Shown here: positions 10,124-19,850 of the stretch, piece by piece
Position numbering within the stretch: position 1 is the first letter of the stretch
Layout: every line of letters begins with the position of its first letter
Origin: Porphyrobacter sp. GA68
Lineage (GTDB): Bacteria; Pseudomonadota; Alphaproteobacteria; Sphingomonadales; Sphingomonadaceae
Length of the DNA stretch: 64,000 nucleotides
Direction: 5' to 3'
NCBI RefSeq assembly: GCF_022605525.1
Contig: NZ_JAKQYJ010000001.1
Location: 1,101,501-1,165,500, forward strand
The notes under the pieces: generated by a model
Databases searched by the model: none
What the model was told of the DNA's origin: nothing
Seen by the model: only the letters and a program-made list of their open reading frames with translations
Program-made: the position numbers and the translations under genes

Positions 10124-12277
10124 ATGAACGTCGATGTGTCCATCACCCGCTCGCTGCCGCAGCCCGGCACCCCGGCGGCCTATTTCAACCGGGAACTGAG
10201 CTGGCTCGCCTTCAACGAACGGGTGCTGGACGAGGCATGCAACGAACGGCACCCGCTGCTGGAACGGTTGCGGTTCCTGTCCATCTCGGGCAGCAATCTC
10301 GACGAGTTCATGATGATCCGCGTCGCCGGGCTGGTCGGGCAGGTCAGCCGGGGGATCGAAAAGCCGTCCCTGGACGGGCGGACGCCGGCGCAGCAACTGG
10401 CTGCCGTGGCGGAACGGATGGGCCGGCTCACGGCGCGACAGCAAGAGGTGTGGACTTCGCTGCGCAGGCAACTGGCCGCCTGCGACATTCACATCGCCGA
10501 TGAGCAGCGCATCAGCGAGGCCGCGTTTCGCACCTTGCGCGAATATTTCCTCGACGAGATCATGCCGCTCGTCACGCCGCAGGCGATCGATCCGGCGCAT
10601 CCATTTCCCTTTGTCGCCAACAAGGGAGCGGGCCTGCTGTTCGCGGTGCGGCGTGATGCCGACGGGGAGGAGCTGATCGAGATGATCCTGCTGCCTGCCG
10701 CGCTGCCGCGGTTCGTTCGGGTGCCGGGCGACGACGCGATCTGGATCAGTCTGCCGCGCCTCGTCGAACGCTTCGCCAAGGAGCTTTTTCCGGGCTTCAC
10801 CATCACGGGAGACGGCGTGTTCCGCGTCCTGCGCGACAGCGACATCGAAATCGAAGAAGAGGCCGAAGACCTTGTCCGCACGTTCCGCAGCGCGATCCAG
10901 CGGCGCCGACGCGGGCAGGTGATCCAGCTGGAACTGGAGGACAATTGCGACCCGGCGGCGGAACAGCTGCTGCTCGACCGCCTGGGGGTGGACGCCACGG
11001 CGGTTATCCGCACCAGCGGGATGATCGGCATCGAAGGACTGGCCGACATCGTCGCGGAAGACCGCCCGGACCTGAAATTCGAAAGCTATGCCCCGCGTTA
11101 TCCCGAACGCATCCTGGAACACGATGGCGATGCGTTCGACGCAATCCGGGAAAAGGATATCATCATCCACCACCCGTACGAAAGTTTCGAAGTGGTGGTG
11201 GATTTCATCCGTCAGGCGGCAGCCGACCCCGACGTGGTCGCGATCAAGCAGACGCTGTACCGCGCGGGCAGCCAGTCGGCCGTGATCGCCGCGCTGATCG
11301 CGGCGGCTGAGGCAGGCAAGTCGGTGACCGCCATCGTGGAACTGAAAGCCCGCTTCGACGAGGAACAGAACCTCAAATGGGCCAGCGAACTGGAACGGGC
11401 CGGGGTTCAGGTCGTGTATGGGTTCCTGAACTGGAAAACCCATGCGAAGGTCGCGATGGTCGTGCGGCGGGAAGAGGACGGCTTTCGTTCCTACTGTCAC
11501 TTCGGCACGGGCAATTACCATCCGGTGACTGCCAGGATCTATACCGATCTCAGCTTCTTCACCGCCGATCCGTGCCTGGCTCGCGATGCGGCAAAGATGT
11601 TCAATTTCGTCACCGGGTACATCGAACCGCACGAGACGGAATGTCTGGCCATTGCGCCGCACGACCTGCGGTCCACGTTGTACGCCATGATCGATGCCGA
11701 AATCGCCAATGCCACGGATGGCCAGCCAAGCGGTATCTGGCTGAAGTGCAACCAGATCACCGATCAGGGCATCATCGACCGCCTGTATGCGGCCAGCATC
11801 GCCAGTGTCCCGGTCGAGATCGTGTGCCGCGGCATCTGCAGCCTGCGTCCGCAAGTCCCTGGCCTGTCCGAGAACATTCGGGTGAAGTCGATCATCGGGC
11901 GCTTTCTCGAACACAGCCGCATCTACGCCTTTGCCAATGGCCATCGCCTGCCCAGTCCGCAGGCGCAGCTGTTCATCTCGTCTGCGGACCTCATGGAACG
12001 CAACCTCGACCGACGGGTTGAAGCGCTGATCCCCATTCGGAACCGCACTGTCCATGACCAGGTGCTGCAACAGGTGCTGCTCGCCAACATGCTCGACACC
12101 GAACAGAGCTGGTGGCTGGATGCCGATGGTAATTATGCGCGCGCGTCTGAGCGGCAGGATGGCAAGCCGTTCAACTGCCATCGCTATTTCATGACCAACC
12201 CGTCGCTGTCCGGCCGGGGCGGGGCACTGGAAGAAGGGGGCGTGCCCAAGCTGACCCTGCGCAAGGGGGCCGCGTGA
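10124..12277 (+). CDS. ppk1: Polyphosphate kinase 1
   Basis: 717-aa enzyme reversibly making polyphosphate from ATP. The N-terminal YFNRELSWLAFNERVL and SGSNLDEFMMIRVAG are PPK1 signatures. The phosphorylated histidine is expected at His440 in WKTHAKVAMVVRRE; the second phospholipase-D-like half includes CRGICSLRPQV and the C-terminal FISSADLMERNLDRRVE. Full length. It overlaps the downstream ppx by four bases, so synthesis and degradation enzymes are translationally coupled. Confidence 0.97.
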   Translation: MNVDVSITRSLPQPGTPAAYFNRELSWLAFNERVLDEACNERHPLLERLRFLSISGSNLDEFMMIRVAGLVGQVSRGIEKPSLDGRTPAQQLAAVAERMGRLTARQQEVWTSLRRQLAACDIHIADEQRISEAAFRTLREYFLDEIMPLVTPQAIDPAHPFPFVANKGAGLLFAVRRDADGEELIEMILLPAALPRFVRVPGDDAIWISLPRLVERFAKELFPGFTITGDGVFRVLRDSDIEIEEEAEDLVRTFRSAIQRRRRGQVIQLELEDNCDPAAEQLLLDRLGVDATAVIRTSGMIGIEGLADIVAEDRPDLKFESYAPRYPERILEHDGDAFDAIREKDIIIHHPYESFEVVVDFIRQAAADPDVVAIKQTLYRAGSQSAVIAALIAAAEAGKSVTAIVELKARFDEEQNLKWASELERAGVQVVYGFLNWKTHAKVAMVVRREEDGFRSYCHFGTGNYHPVTARIYTDLSFFTADPCLARDAAKMFNFVTGYIEPHETECLAIAPHDLRSTLYAMIDAEIANATDGQPSGIWLKCNQITDQGIIDRLYAASIASVPVEIVCRGICSLRPQVPGLSENIRVKSIIGRFLEHSRIYAFANGHRLPSPQAQLFISSADLMERNLDRRVEALIPIRNRTVHDQVLQQVLLANMLDTEQSWWLDADGNYARASERQDGKPFNCHRYFMTNPSLSGRGGALEEGGVPKLTLRKGAA

Positions 12278-13812
12278 TCGGCACCTGGCCGACGCGTTCC
12301 GGCGCGAACGGGTCGGGTCAACCCGAACCGCGCGCCATAATCGACATCGGTTCAAACACGGTGCGCCTGGTCATATATGGCGGCGCGCCCCGCGCCCCCC
12401 GGGTCCTCTTCAACGAAAAGGTGGTAGCACAGCTCGGCCTTGGAGTTGCGCACGACGGGCGATTGAGCGCCGACAGCATGGAATTGGCTCGCCGGGCGCT
12501 CGCCCGGTTTGCGCTTATCCTGCGGGACGCCAACATCCGCCACGTCCAGACCGTCGCCACCGCTGCCGTTCGCGAGGCAGCCAATCGCGACGAGTTCATC
12601 GACCTGCTGGCGGGACTGAACCTCCATCCGCGTGTTCTGTCCGGCGAACAGGAGGCCGAAATGAGCGCGCTGGGCGTCATCGCGGCATTTCCCGCAGGCG
12701 CAGGGATCGTGGCCGACCTTGGCGGAGGCAGCCTCGAACTGGTGCGCATCGCCGGCGGATCGACGGAGGGCGGCATCAGCCTGCCGCTTGGCACCCTGCG
12801 CCTCGCCGAAGCACGCCACCAGCGCGGGGGCGACCTGCGCAAGACCGTGACCCAGTCGCTGAAACAATGGGATGGAGGAACCGCGCACACCCTGTATCTG
12901 GTCGGCGGCACCTGGCGCGCGCTGGCCACCTTTGCCCTGGAACAGGACCAGCACCCGCTGAGCGACCCGCACGGGATTGCTCTGTCCGCGAAGGAGGCGC
13001 GCAGTCTGACCGAACGTGTGCTGACGCTTGCGCCCGACAGGATCAGCGATGTTGACCGCGTTTCATCCATGCGCGCGGTCAAGCTGCCCGATGCCGCCGT
13101 GCTGCTTCAGGCGTTGCTGAAGCGGACTGCGGCGGAGCGGCTGGTGTTCTCGTCCTGGGGGCTGCGCGAAGGAGTGCTCTTTTCCGCGCTGCCGCCGTTG
13201 GTGCGGGCACAGGATCCGCTGCTCGCCGGAATAGCCGCTTTCGGTCAGGACCATGGCATCGCGCCGACACTGGCCGCGCAGGTGGCGGGCTGGACCGCAG
13301 GCGCGATCCCGGCCCAGCATCGCGGCCAGGAACGCTTGCGGTTGGCCGCCACCACCCTGGCGCTGGCGTCCATGCGGATCGAACCCAACCTCAGGAACAA
13401 CCAGGCGGTGGAGTGGGCGCTCTACAAACGCTGGATCACGACCACTGCGACCGAGCGGGCGATGCTGGCCGCCGCCATCTGCGGCAACGGCAATTGCGCA
13501 TTGCCGGATGAACTCGCCCAGCTGGCGACGCCCGAACAGCTCGACGGAGCGTACGCGTGGGGCCTGGCCATTCGCCTGTGCCGCCGGCTGGGCGCAGGAT
13601 CGCCGCAATCGCTGGAGGCTAGCCGGCTCAGCATCGATGGCGGCCGGCTGCTGCTGACGGTCGCCCAAAGCCATCGCGCGCTGGTCGGACAGCCGACGGA
13701 AAAAGACCTGCGGCTCCTCGCCGCGCGGCTGAAGCTCGACCGGGCGCTGGAATTCAGCCCTGCGGCCAAGGCCGATCGCGCTGCGCAGCTGGCGCAGAAT
13801 GAAGCCGTTTGA
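12274..13812 (+). CDS. ppx: Exopolyphosphatase / pppGpp phosphatase (Ppx/GppA family)
   Basis: 512-aa actin-fold phosphatase releasing phosphate from polyphosphate or pppGpp. Motifs: IIDIGSNTVRLVIY at about 26-39, the ATAAVREAANRDEF segment, the catalytic SGEQEAEMSALG region and the phosphate loop DLGGGSLEL. A C-terminal HD-like helical half is present. It starts at GTG 12274 inside the ppk1 stop. Which of polyphosphate or pppGpp is preferred cannot be decided from the sequence. Confidence 0.93.
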   Translation: MIGTWPTRSGANGSGQPEPRAIIDIGSNTVRLVIYGGAPRAPRVLFNEKVVAQLGLGVAHDGRLSADSMELARRALARFALILRDANIRHVQTVATAAVREAANRDEFIDLLAGLNLHPRVLSGEQEAEMSALGVIAAFPAGAGIVADLGGGSLELVRIAGGSTEGGISLPLGTLRLAEARHQRGGDLRKTVTQSLKQWDGGTAHTLYLVGGTWRALATFALEQDQHPLSDPHGIALSAKEARSLTERVLTLAPDRISDVDRVSSMRAVKLPDAAVLLQALLKRTAAERLVFSSWGLREGVLFSALPPLVRAQDPLLAGIAAFGQDHGIAPTLAAQVAGWTAGAIPAQHRGQERLRLAATTLALASMRIEPNLRNNQAVEWALYKRWITTTATERAMLAAAICGNGNCALPDELAQLATPEQLDGAYAWGLAIRLCRRLGAGSPQSLEASRLSIDGGRLLLTVAQSHRALVGQPTEKDLRLLAARLKLDRALEFSPAAKADRAAQLAQNEAV

Positions 13813-13847
13813 AGCCGCGGCGCTTTCCCGCTAAGCCTCGCGCGGAC

Positions 13848-13924
13848 GCGCCCTTAGCTCAGCTGGATAGAGCACGAGACTTCTAATCTTGAGGCCGCAG
13901 GTTCGACTCCTGCAGGGCGCGCCA
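13848..13924 (+). tRNA. tRNA-Arg (anticodon UCU)
   Basis: A 77-base cloverleaf including encoded CCA. Acceptor GCGCCCT pairs with AGGGCGC at 13914-13920; the anticodon stem CGAGA/TCTTG encloses loop CTTCTAA with anticodon TCT at 13882-13884; the T arm contains GGTTCGACTCC. It reads AGA, a rare codon in such GC-rich genomes. It sits between ppx and the convergent yhhQ-like gene. Confidence 0.97.
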
Positions 13925-13938
13925 ACTCTTTCCGGACG

Positions 13939-14679
13939 TCAGCTGCGGCCGCCGAACGGGGAAAAATCGGTTGCGCTGTCGAACGCCTCGACCCCTTCGC
14001 GCCGCTTGAGAAAACCGACGACCCAATAGGTCACTGGCGTCAGCAGCGCTTCCCATGCGACCTTGATCGCCCACTGCGACAGGACGACCTGCCACAGTTG
14101 CTCCACCGGCCAGCCCGCCAGACCCCAGAACGCGAGCGGATAGAAGATCGCGCTGTCGAGGCCCTGCCCCACCACCGTGGAACCGATCGTCCGCACCCAC
14201 AGAAATCGCCCGTGTGTGATGACCTTGAGGCGGGCGAGCACGTAGGCGTTCGCGAACTCGCCCGCCCAGAATGCCAGGATCGAGGCGAGCACGATGCGCC
14301 ACGAATTGCCGAACACGAACTCATACGCTTCCTGTCCCGGCCATCCGGCGGCCGGGGGCAGGGCCACTACCACGGCGGCCATGAACGCCATGAACACGAG
14401 CGCGGCAAAGCCGGTCCAGATGACCCGCCGCGCGTTGGCGTAACCATACACTTCGGTCAGGATGTCCCCAATGATGTAGCTGACAGGGAAGAACAGCACC
14501 CCCGCACCGAATGCCCATTGCCCACCGCCGGGCAGGACGATGTAGCTGGGCTTGGCCGCGCCGATGACGTTGGACAGCAGCAGAATGGCGATGAACGCCG
14601 CCATGACATAGGGGTAATACCGGAAGTTCGCCTGGGCGAGCGCCTGCCCGGTCAGCGGGCGGGCCGCGGGGTCACGCAT
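13939..14679 (-). CDS. yhhQ: Queuosine precursor transporter (YhhQ/DUF165 family), copy 1
   Basis: 246-aa inner-membrane protein with about six helices. YhhQ proteins import preQ0/preQ1 for tRNA queuosine synthesis. The family signature is clear: FPVSYIIGDILTEVYGY near residue 70 and the later VGQGLDSAIFYPLAFWG. The start was set at ATG 14679, which overlaps the upstream mechanosensitive-channel gene by eight bases; the same frame runs open further upstream but inside that gene. A divergent second family member is encoded at 60370-61032. Confidence 0.92.
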   Translation of the reverse strand: MRDPAARPLTGQALAQANFRYYPYVMAAFIAILLLSNVIGAAKPSYIVLPGGGQWAFGAGVLFFPVSYIIGDILTEVYGYANARRVIWTGFAALVFMAFMAAVVVALPPAAGWPGQEAYEFVFGNSWRIVLASILAFWAGEFANAYVLARLKVITHGRFLWVRTIGSTVVGQGLDSAIFYPLAFWGLAGWPVEQLWQVVLSQWAIKVAWEALLTPVTYWVVGFLKRREGVEAFDSATDFSPFGGRS

Positions 14680-16246
14680 CCGGTTCGCCCTGCCGCAGGT
14701 ACAGCGTGCGCGTGGGGAAGGCGAAGCCGACGTCAGCTTCCTCCAGCCGGCGGTAGATTTCCAGCAGCAGTTCCTGGCGGATGAACACGCTTTCCGTGTA
14801 ATCGGCGACATCGATATATGCGAAGGTTTCAACCGCCAGGGAGTCCGGCGCGAAATCCTTTAGCGTGGCACGCGCGTCCTCGGCCACTTTGGGATGCTCG
14901 GCCAGCACTTGCTTGATGATGTTCAATGCCTGTCGCAGCCGCGCCGCGCTCAAAGAATATTCCAGCCCTATGACCACTCTGAACAGGTGGCGGTCGCGCT
15001 GCGAATAGTTTTCGATCCGCTCCGACGAGAAATCGCCGTTCGGAATGGTGACAACCGTTCGGTCGGTTGTGCGGATCCGGGTGGAACGGATGCCGATATC
15101 CTCGACCGTCCCGATGACACCGCCGACCTTGCAGACATCGCCCACCTGGATTGGACGGTCGGCCAGGACGCTGACGGTGCCGACGAGGTTTTCCACCGAC
15201 TTCTGTGCGCCAAGGGCAAGGACCAGCCCGCCGATGCCCAGCGCAGCGACCCCGGTGGTCACATTGAACCCCAGCGTGTCGAGCACCCCGATCAACGCCA
15301 GCGCCAGCAGGATAACCTTGATGACGCGGCGGGCGAATACGATCACGGAAGCCGCTTGCCGGCGATCGGCTCGCTCCATCCGCGAAGTCAGCCAGCTCGC
15401 CACCGCGTCCACCAGCCTCAGCAGGAACCAGACCAGCGCCACGACGCCTAGAATGCCGAGGTAGCGCAGGAGCGTCTGACGCGCGATGATCGACACCGGC
15501 GCATCCTCGCCAAAGATGCGGAACACGACAAAGGACAGGAACAGCGCCAGCGGCGGAAGCGCGGCATTCAGCAGATGATAGACCGGCGAATCTATCGTCA
15601 ACGTGCGCCGCAGCAGCCACAGGATGAGCGACGAGACGACCCAGAACCCGACAAACACGATCAGCAGAATGCCGATCAGCGTCAGCCAGTCGGCAAGGGG
15701 TGCGCCCGCAACCACGCTGGTCTCGGGGACCGGCTCCGCGGCCTGCTGCGCCTCCTGGGGCGTCGGCTCCAGCAGTTGCAGCGTCTCCGCCGAAATCTGC
15801 CAGACCGGCGCGGCGCCTTCGGCCTCGAACCGCTGGAGCAGGATTGGATCGGCTGTGTCGCGCGACAGGATGCCGATCTGGTCAAGGTGCGGGGCCAGCC
15901 CGTCTCCGGTGGTGCCGGCAGGGTCGTTCGAAAGTTCGGCGTAGGGTTTCAGCGACCCGCCCGAATTGAGCGCGTTCCTGAGCGCCAGAGCAAGCGCTGC
16001 GGCCTCGTCTTGCTGGCGGGCCGGTACGGCAAGGTACTGGGCCGCAACCTCGTAATTCTGTTCCGCAAATGCGCGGAGCAGGCCGGTGACGGCGCTGCGC
16101 GGCGTTTCCCGCCCGTAGGGATCGGGTTCAGGTTGGCTCGCCGTCGCGTCACCCGTGGGGAGCAGTTGCGCATCCGCGCGGGTTGCCGGGTATCCGGCCA
16201 CCGCAAGGCACATTAGAATAAGTCCGGACCGCAGAAGCCAACGCAT
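14672..16246 (-). CDS. MscS-family mechanosensitive ion channel
   Basis: 524-aa inner-membrane channel that releases solutes under hypo-osmotic stress. A signal peptide covers residues 1-25 (ends near RADA), followed by a periplasmic domain to about residue 190, then several helices. The MscS pore and beta domain follows: LGIGGLVLALGAQKSVENLVG, then the beta-fold with VGDVCKVGGVIGTVEDIGIRS. Longer than minimal MscS because of the periplasmic extension. Start at ATG 16246 with AAAGGAG four bases before it; an upstream in-frame start at 16333 lacks such a site. Confidence 0.92.
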   Translation of the reverse strand: MRWLLRSGLILMCLAVAGYPATRADAQLLPTGDATASQPEPDPYGRETPRSAVTGLLRAFAEQNYEVAAQYLAVPARQQDEAAALALALRNALNSGGSLKPYAELSNDPAGTTGDGLAPHLDQIGILSRDTADPILLQRFEAEGAAPVWQISAETLQLLEPTPQEAQQAAEPVPETSVVAGAPLADWLTLIGILLIVFVGFWVVSSLILWLLRRTLTIDSPVYHLLNAALPPLALFLSFVVFRIFGEDAPVSIIARQTLLRYLGILGVVALVWFLLRLVDAVASWLTSRMERADRRQAASVIVFARRVIKVILLALALIGVLDTLGFNVTTGVAALGIGGLVLALGAQKSVENLVGTVSVLADRPIQVGDVCKVGGVIGTVEDIGIRSTRIRTTDRTVVTIPNGDFSSERIENYSQRDRHLFRVVIGLEYSLSAARLRQALNIIKQVLAEHPKVAEDARATLKDFAPDSLAVETFAYIDVADYTESVFIRQELLLEIYRRLEEADVGFAFPTRTLYLRQGEPDA

Positions 16247-16493
16247 GCGGCTCCTTTGGCAAAAGCCGGCGCCATTGTGCAAGGGTGACACTAGCCGGAG
16301 GCGGTTGCGCAAACCGCAACCTGAGCCGGCCAACTCGCATCACATCGACACAAGCAGCCGCGTTATCCACTGTTCGCGCAAGTTTTGTGAACTTTAGGCT
16401 CGACCTCTGGTCATCTTTCATTAACCTGCTGCTGATGGAGAAAGGGCTGTTCTACCGAGTCTGACGCCCTGCCTGCTGCAAAACGGGGACCAC

Positions 16494-19400
16494 ATGACAA
16501 CTCAACATGCGCTTCGCACCGGCCTGCTGGCCGCAAGTTCAGCTCTGGCTCTGGTCCTTCCCGGGGTCGCCCTGGCACAGGAACAGGGGGCTCCGGCGAT
16601 CAGCATCGACCGCCCCAGCGCCTCTGTGACCAGCGACGCAGTGAGCCTCGCCCCTTCACGGGATGCGCAGATCATCACCCGTGACGACATCCTCCCGAAC
16701 GTTCCGGCGCCGGCCGGTGCCCTGGACAGCGGGGTCACGGGAGTGGGGCAGATGGTTATCCGCAACAGTCCAACCTCCTTTTCCGTTGGCCTGTGCACCG
16801 GATCGCTCATCAATCCGCGAACGGTCCTGTTCGCCGCGCACTGCGCCAACAACCGGCCAGCGGATGCCTATGGCTCTCCGACCGGCGGAGTGCCGATGAG
16901 CTTCGGGTTCAACGCCGACAATCTTCCGGCGGTGCGGCAATGGCTGGGCCTCGACGGCGGTACCGTCAATGCCACCAACAAGGCGCTGAACCTCTACAAC
17001 GTCGAGCACCTGTGGTACGACCAGCGCTCGCTGGCATTCGGCTTTCTCGAAGCGGACATCGCCCTCGCGACGCTCGACACGCCGGCTTTCGATATCCCGA
17101 CCTGGGCGATGCTGTTCACCCCGATCGACCAGCAGGAGCACGTGACCATCATCGGCTATGGTGGTCGTGGCACCAATGCCAGTGGCAATCTGGGCATCGA
17201 CTGGCGCCGCCGCATCGCGGAAAACTACGTCTCGTTCCTGGGTTCGCTCGACGATCTGGACACGGGGCTGGGCTTCAGCGCGGGCGGTTTGCCGCAGAAC
17301 CTGTATTTCACCGCCTTCACCGACCCCAGCGGCATTTACGACGTGACCCAGCTGCGGCTCGACTTCGGGATTTTCGGCAGTGGCGACACGCCTCTACCGC
17401 GTGAAGGCACGACTGCGGGCGGCGATTCCGGCGGGCCGCTGGTGCTGGACCAGAAATACAATCGCGATGTTATCATCGGCGTCCTGTCCGGCGGGGGCAG
17501 CATCTTTGGCACGCAGTTTGGCGACGCTTATGGCAGCTACAGCTTCTATCAACCGCTCCACGCCTTCTGGCAGGTGATCGTCGCCAACAACCCCTATGTT
17601 TACGCGACCACCAAGGGCGGCAAGGGGCAGTGGACCGATCCGAACCACTGGGTGCAGGCGATGGACCCCAATTACCTGGTCGGGCTTGATGGCAATCTGC
17701 TCAACCGGCTGCCGAACGCGCCGGGCGCGGAGGTCGGCGGGGAAGGCGCGAAGTTCGGCGAGGTCTGCGGCATTCAGCTGACGTTCCCGTTCCCCAAGAC
17801 CGGCCAATGCACGCAGTTCGAACAGGACGCGGTAGTTGGCGCGACCGGCCCGCAGTTCTTTGTGGAGGGCGGACCGGGCACCCAGAACTTCGTGCCGAAC
17901 AACATCCGCGCCAATCCGCAGGCCGGCATTCGCCCGCGCTATTTTGACGTGACGCTGAACCGCGGTTCAACCACGCTGTCGGGCGCCGACATCACCATCG
18001 ACCGGTTCACCATGGAGGGCCTTGCCAAGCTGGAGGTGGCGCAGGGTGCGTCGCTCAGCGTGCTGGGTGACTATACGCAGCTGCTCGGCTGGACGGATTT
18101 GAACGGCAGGATCTCGGCCAACGAAACCTTCCTGCTGTCCGGCGTGCTGTCGGGCACGGGCACGTTCCGCACGCCGTTCCTGACGTCGGTGGCCAGCATC
18201 ATCGCACCGGGCGCGGCACGTGGCACCGGAACCCTCACCATCGACGGCAATGCGATCCTGGCGTCCGGCTCGACCCTGATGATCGAACTGAACCGGGCAG
18301 GATCGGACCGGCTGTCGGTCACCGGCACCCTGTCGCTGTCGGACCCCGGCGATGCCAACGCGATCGGCAGCAAGCTGGTCATCAACAAGGCGGCGGGCGC
18401 CGCGCCGCGCTGGGGCCAGACGTTCACCATCGCGCAGGCAGGGACCGGCATCGACGGGCAGTTCGGCAAGACCTATGCCGCGCTGGGCGTGCTGCGGCCG
18501 GAGCTGACCTACACCGGGAACGAGGTGACGGCCACGCTGCAGGCAGGGCGGCTGTCCGACCTGATCAGCCCCAACGCCCTGACGGCAACGGCGTTCGCGG
18601 TGGCGCTCGACCTGCTGCGGGACCGGTCCTACACCTCGCTCTACAACCTGTATGGCGCGGTCGACCTGATGGATGGTGCCGCCCTGACCCAGTCGCTGAG
18701 CAGCCTGGCGCCGCGCTCGAACGAGCAGGGCAGGCAGCTGTTCGAACGGCAGAGCAGGCAACTCTTCGGCGTCGTCACCGACCGCTTGTCCACGATCGGT
18801 TCGGCCCAGGCGACGACCGGCACCCTCTCCATCATCGGTTCGCCACTGGGTGTGATCGATCAGGACGGGACGACGCGGGCGGCACAGCTGACCCGCGCCG
18901 GGTTTGCCGGCCTCGCTCCCGACCAGCAGCGTGCGCTTGCCCTGCCCGAAGGCGTCACCGGTTTCGTCACCGGCGGCATCGTCGCGGGGCAGAGCCTCGG
19001 CTACTCGGCCGACCGGGTCGAGGACGGCACCCGCTCCACCTATTTCGGAATGGGGCTGGAACACGAAGTTGCCCGCAACTTCATGCTGGGAATTGCAGCG
19101 GGCCATGCCAGCGGGTCCAGCTTCGGCGGCGGGGACCAGGCACGCTCCACCCTCGATCAGGTGGCGCTGTATGGCAGCTACCAGCTGGGGGGCGGGGCCT
19201 ATACCGGGTTCGCGGCCAATATGGAGCAGGCCCGCATCCGCACCGCGCGGTTCGGTATCGGCCTGGCGGGCGGGTCCAGCCTGTTCGGAGAGCAGGACGC
19301 CTCGCGCATCGCCCTGGTCAGCGAAACCGGCGTCAATGTCGACATTGCGCGCGGCCTGACGCTGACCCCGCGGGTGCAGCTGGGCTATACCCGCGCCCAG

Positions 19401-19784
19401 CTGTCCAGCATGACCGAGTTGGGCGGTGAAGCCGCCCTTGCGATCGACGATGTCACCACCCAGCGGGTCGATGCCAAGGTGGGGATGAAGCTGGCCGGTT
19501 CCCACAGTCTCGGCAACGGCTGGACTTTCGTGCCGCAGCTGCAGGCGGATTACGTCCGCCTGCTGGATGGCGCGGAGAGCGGCATGGAAGTGCGGTTTGC
19601 CGGGGCCGATTACGTGGCGATTGCCTTGCCACTGGCCGGCGGCGACAACCAGTGGGGCGAGTTGAAGGGCGGCTTCACCGTGGGCAACCGCACGCTGCAA
19701 CTGGGCGCCGGCTTCGAAACCTCGGTCGGTCGCAGCGATCTGCGGGATGACCGTGCGATGGCCGATCTCACCATCCGCTTCTGA
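16494..19784 (+). CDS. Autotransporter with trypsin-like (S1) serine protease passenger
   Basis: 1096-aa type V secreted protein. A signal peptide ends near VALAQ. The passenger carries an S1-type protease domain at about residues 75-365 with a full triad: His116 in FAAHC, Asp188 in EADIALATLD and Ser312 in GGDSGGPL. Then comes a beta-helix-like linker (about 450-680) and a C-terminal autotransporter barrel from about 820, ending in the typical aromatic ADLTIRF. The 247-base upstream gap holds no gene; a rho-independent terminator follows. A secreted I78-family protease inhibitor is encoded convergently next door. Confidence 0.94.
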   Translation: MTTQHALRTGLLAASSALALVLPGVALAQEQGAPAISIDRPSASVTSDAVSLAPSRDAQIITRDDILPNVPAPAGALDSGVTGVGQMVIRNSPTSFSVGLCTGSLINPRTVLFAAHCANNRPADAYGSPTGGVPMSFGFNADNLPAVRQWLGLDGGTVNATNKALNLYNVEHLWYDQRSLAFGFLEADIALATLDTPAFDIPTWAMLFTPIDQQEHVTIIGYGGRGTNASGNLGIDWRRRIAENYVSFLGSLDDLDTGLGFSAGGLPQNLYFTAFTDPSGIYDVTQLRLDFGIFGSGDTPLPREGTTAGGDSGGPLVLDQKYNRDVIIGVLSGGGSIFGTQFGDAYGSYSFYQPLHAFWQVIVANNPYVYATTKGGKGQWTDPNHWVQAMDPNYLVGLDGNLLNRLPNAPGAEVGGEGAKFGEVCGIQLTFPFPKTGQCTQFEQDAVVGATGPQFFVEGGPGTQNFVPNNIRANPQAGIRPRYFDVTLNRGSTTLSGADITIDRFTMEGLAKLEVAQGASLSVLGDYTQLLGWTDLNGRISANETFLLSGVLSGTGTFRTPFLTSVASIIAPGAARGTGTLTIDGNAILASGSTLMIELNRAGSDRLSVTGTLSLSDPGDANAIGSKLVINKAAGAAPRWGQTFTIAQAGTGIDGQFGKTYAALGVLRPELTYTGNEVTATLQAGRLSDLISPNALTATAFAVALDLLRDRSYTSLYNLYGAVDLMDGAALTQSLSSLAPRSNEQGRQLFERQSRQLFGVVTDRLSTIGSAQATTGTLSIIGSPLGVIDQDGTTRAAQLTRAGFAGLAPDQQRALALPEGVTGFVTGGIVAGQSLGYSADRVEDGTRSTYFGMGLEHEVARNFMLGIAAGHASGSSFGGGDQARSTLDQVALYGSYQLGGGAYTGFAANMEQARIRTARFGIGLAGGSSLFGEQDASRIALVSETGVNVDIARGLTLTPRVQLGYTRAQLSSMTELGGEAALAIDDVTTQRVDAKVGMKLAGSHSLGNGWTFVPQLQADYVRLLDGAESGMEVRFAGADYVAIALPLAGGDNQWGELKGGFTVGNRTLQLGAGFETSVGRSDLRDDRAMADLTIRF

Positions 19785-19802
19785 TCGGGCTTAGCAGGGG
19801 GA

Positions 19803-19833
19803 GGGCCGCTGGAGCGATCCGGCGGCCCTTTTT
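19803..19833 (+). terminator. Rho-independent terminator of the autotransporter gene
   Basis: GGGCCGC at 19803-19809 pairs with GCGGCCC at 19822-19828, followed directly by five T residues. It lies 18 bases after the autotransporter stop. Confidence 0.88.
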
Positions 19834-19850
19834 GCTGGAACAGGTTTCCC

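Noticed and set aside
9944-12355. Long antisense open frame opposite ppk1 (803 codons)
   Set aside because: Overlaps a full, conserved PPK1; composition is that of a codon-position shadow.
13883-14302. Peptide ending LQESNLRPQD antisense to the tRNA
   Set aside because: This is the well-known false translation of a reversed tRNA gene, not a protein.
17967-19700. Antisense open frame inside the autotransporter gene
   Set aside because: The plus strand holds the signal peptide, protease triad and barrel; the antisense frame shows no motif.
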